From an uncultured Pseudodesulfovibrio sp. (GTDB taxonomy: Bacteria; Desulfobacterota; Desulfovibrionia; Desulfovibrionales; Desulfovibrionaceae), in the NCBI RefSeq assembly GCF_963677845.1, contig NZ_OY782498.1:2921518-2985517 (forward strand): 64,000 nt of DNA. The letters are read 5' to 3'. The notes under the pieces are model-generated. The model searched no databases, was not told where the DNA came from, and saw only the letters and a list, made by a program, of their open reading frames with translations. Made by a program: the position numbers and the translations under genes. Below, in pieces: positions 62,545 through 64,000 of this stretch (position 1 is the first letter of the stretch; every line of letters starts with the position of its first letter).

Positions 62545-64000
62545 TCAATGATTCAATAAAGGAACGATCATCCCGGAAGAATCCCGGTTTTTCAAGACAC
62601 GCATGAAGGCAACTTCCTGCCCCTGCTGCATGGCAATATTCAATCCCAGACGCAATTCTTCGAGGCCGGAATCCAAACGGTAGGAAGCAAGGTTCGCCAA
62701 CCCTATTTCAAGAGCAAGGCGCCAATCATCACGCTTGAACAAAGTCAGAATGGAAAGAAACCCCACACGCGACTGCTCCAGTCCGGGCAATGGCCGAAGC
62801 ATGGAATCCAAAAGTCGAAGGGTGGGCAAATCATTCGGCTCATCCTCCAAAATGGTCAGCAGACATTCTGCCGCTGATCCCGGCAAATGTCGGGCCATAT
62901 CAAAAGAAAATCCCTGTCGGGCCACACACCCACGCCGGGCTAAGTCCTTTGCCCACAAGGTCAATAATTCTTTGGGTGATTCAGGAGGAGCCAACTCAAT
63001 ACCTTTGGCCTCCAGATACCGGTACCAAAACGCCTTGGCCGCATCAAAATTATTCAACTTCAATGCTGCCAATGATGCCGTCTGATTCAACTTCGAGACA
63101 TCTCCAGGAGCAGGATTCGTCAATAAAGTCATCACATTTTGCTCAAGGACGGGGTCAACGCCCGCCATGGTCTGAACTCGAAGCGCCATGCTCACCACTT
63201 CCGCATCCTGTGACACGGAGGCAAGACGGGACAGCAAATCTGCATGAGCGATATCCACCAGTCCGGCCTCGGCCAATGCACACGCTGTAAGCGCGGTCCA
63301 CTTGTCGGCCTCACGACCCGCAACCCTATTTCGTCCTGCATCCGCAGCGAATTCGAGAATACGCGCCGCCCGATGATCTGGAAGATGTTCCGCCTTGATC
63401 CGTGCATGGGCAGCCCGCCCCATGGCCCCGGCAAGGCGTGGGTTGGCCTGATACATGGACAGTTTTTCGCCCAACTCAACGACATGTGAATAGGTATCCA
63501 TCTCCCGGCCCGGCTCGAAAAGCTCTGCCTGCTCCTCGATATCCTGACCAAGAACCAGACAGCCGCAGGACGCACCTTCAAACAACCGGAAATTGACTTC
63601 ACCGAAAATGGATTCGTTGGGGATAACACGGCTAGCTCGATATAAAGTCATCATATCGGGAAAAGCCAGCCCCTCCCGGAGAGTCAGGGGACTCCCAACA
63701 GTCTTGTCCCGCAAAAATCCAACCATCCACTTCCGAGTCGGACGCTGATCAGTCACTCGCCCCACAAAAGTCAGGCCATGCTCACGTTCGTTCCAATGGA
63801 TAAACGGCTCTTGATGGCCGTACCACGGCAACCAGCGTATATCCGGCGCACCGCTTTGGCCAAGCTTATCGATCCACGCTTTCTGCGTCGAGCACACCAC
63901 ATCGAACAACCGAGCGTAAACGCTGTGCCAATGCGCATTCAAATGAGGGTCGATGCACCAGAGCATGACAGGAGCATCCACTTGATCCAAACCAATAAGA
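62545..64000 (-). CDS. Glycosyltransferase (CgeB-like, family 1 C-terminal domain), partial
   Basis: The open frame reaches the window edge, so the true N-terminus is outside. Visible residues include FDVVCSTQKAWIDKLGQSGA, RVIPNESIFGEVNFRLFEGA and SCGCLVLGQDIEEQAELFEP, the pattern of the glycosyltransferase family 1 domain of CgeB/SpsB-like proteins. The C-terminal ~250 residues form helical repeats (TPR-like) with no recognised motif. The likely role is surface glycan or flagellar glycosylation; the sugar is unknown. The ~250-base gap downstream (62297-62544) contains nothing recognised. Confidence 0.8.
   Translation of the reverse strand, partial: LIGLDQVDAPVMLWCIDPHLNAHWHSVYARLFDVVCSTQKAWIDKLGQSGAPDIRWLPWYGHQEPFIHWNEREHGLTFVGRVTDQRPTRKWMVGFLRDKTVGSPLTLREGLAFPDMMTLYRASRVIPNESIFGEVNFRLFEGASCGCLVLGQDIEEQAELFEPGREMDTYSHVVELGEKLSMYQANPRLAGAMGRAAHARIKAEHLPDHRAARILEFAADAGRNRVAGREADKWTALTACALAEAGLVDIAHADLLSRLASVSQDAEVVSMALRVQTMAGVDPVLEQNVMTLLTNPAPGDVSKLNQTASLAALKLNNFDAAKAFWYRYLEAKGIELAPPESPKELLTLWAKDLARRGCVARQGFSFDMARHLPGSAAECLLTILEDEPNDLPTLRLLDSMLRPLPGLEQSRVGFLSILTLFKRDDWRLALEIGLANLASYRLDSGLEELRLGLNIAMQQGQEVAFMRVLKNRDSSGMIVPLLNH

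Noticed and set aside
1..64000. CRISPR arrays, tRNA or rRNA genes
   Set aside because: No regularly spaced repeats, no cloverleaf or rRNA-like sequence recognised by eye; a tRNAscan-SE and Infernal run would be decisive.

Overview
The window reads as chromosomal DNA of a Gram-negative, sulfate-reducing deltaproteobacterium of the Desulfovibrio/Pseudodesulfovibrio type. The key evidence is a complete dsrMKJOP operon (37495-42675, minus strand), the membrane electron-transfer complex that feeds dissimilatory sulfite reduction. Supporting evidence is an outer-membrane lipid transport (Mla) operon, TauE/SafE-type permeases, and many PAS/GGDEF/histidine-kinase sensors. No rRNA, tRNA, CRISPR array, prophage or transposase gene is seen. 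The species-level assignment is inference.

Layout. 1-2416: a sensor protein cut by the window edge, overlapped by a periplasmic binding protein gene. 2613-6719: mlaE-F-D-C-A and a small phosphoesterase. 6902-11458: HD hydrolase, tautomerase, argJ, a TauE-type permease, a DUF3124 protein, pncC/CinA and a small membrane protein. 11459-12436: about 1 kb without a convincing gene, rich in hairpins. 12437-17732: a small acidic protein, rnhA, a one-helix protein, a MacAB-like efflux operon and a YkgJ-type Cys-cluster protein. 17864-24143: hflK-hflC, an S24/HTH repressor, a REC-REC-GGDEF protein, panB and a Gate-domain membrane protein. 24144-24783: a sigma-54 promoter with an upstream array of TGTGCA-type palindromes drives a short, terminator-ended transcript (candidate sRNA). 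24784-34773: histidine kinase, AI-2E-type permease, serB, a 51-aa gene beside a bactofilin, a lyxose isomerase-like enzyme, a DUF2318/FtsX/LolD metal-related module and an FmdE-molybdopterin fusion. 35028-37261: two lipoproteins and a methyltransferase. 37495-43399: the dsr operon with an RsbRD-domain gene upstream. 43624-56095: large PAS sensors, a second TauE permease, trmI, a radical SAM enzyme, an RNase E/G and a second kinase/binding-protein pair. 56209-64000: a DUF1007-NicO metal transporter, an Lrp-type regulator with alanine dehydrogenase, a probable selenoprotein, a lytic transglycosylase, PIN-PhoH and a partial glycosyltransferase.

The strongest unexpected signal is at 59556-59903. 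A DUF3088-like gene carries an in-frame TGA exactly where the family has the first Cys of a CxxC motif, and a SECIS-like hairpin begins a few bases downstream, so it reads as a U-x-x-C selenoprotein. Next come the sigma-54 small transcript with repeated anti-Shine-Dalgarno CCTCC motifs, and a dispersed intergenic element (7517-7625, 15152-15450, 26185-26375). That element has inverted GCCTCCGG ends and hairpins whose arms change in a compensated way, and one end supplies the ribosome-binding site of neighbouring genes.

The genes work in several groups. The Dsr complex moves electrons between the quinone pool or periplasm and cytoplasmic thiol/sulfite chemistry. Mla keeps outer-membrane lipid asymmetry. 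Two periplasmic-binding-protein/sensor pairs with related PAS domains suggest ligand sensing through soluble receptors. Several GGDEF proteins feed c-di-GMP signalling.
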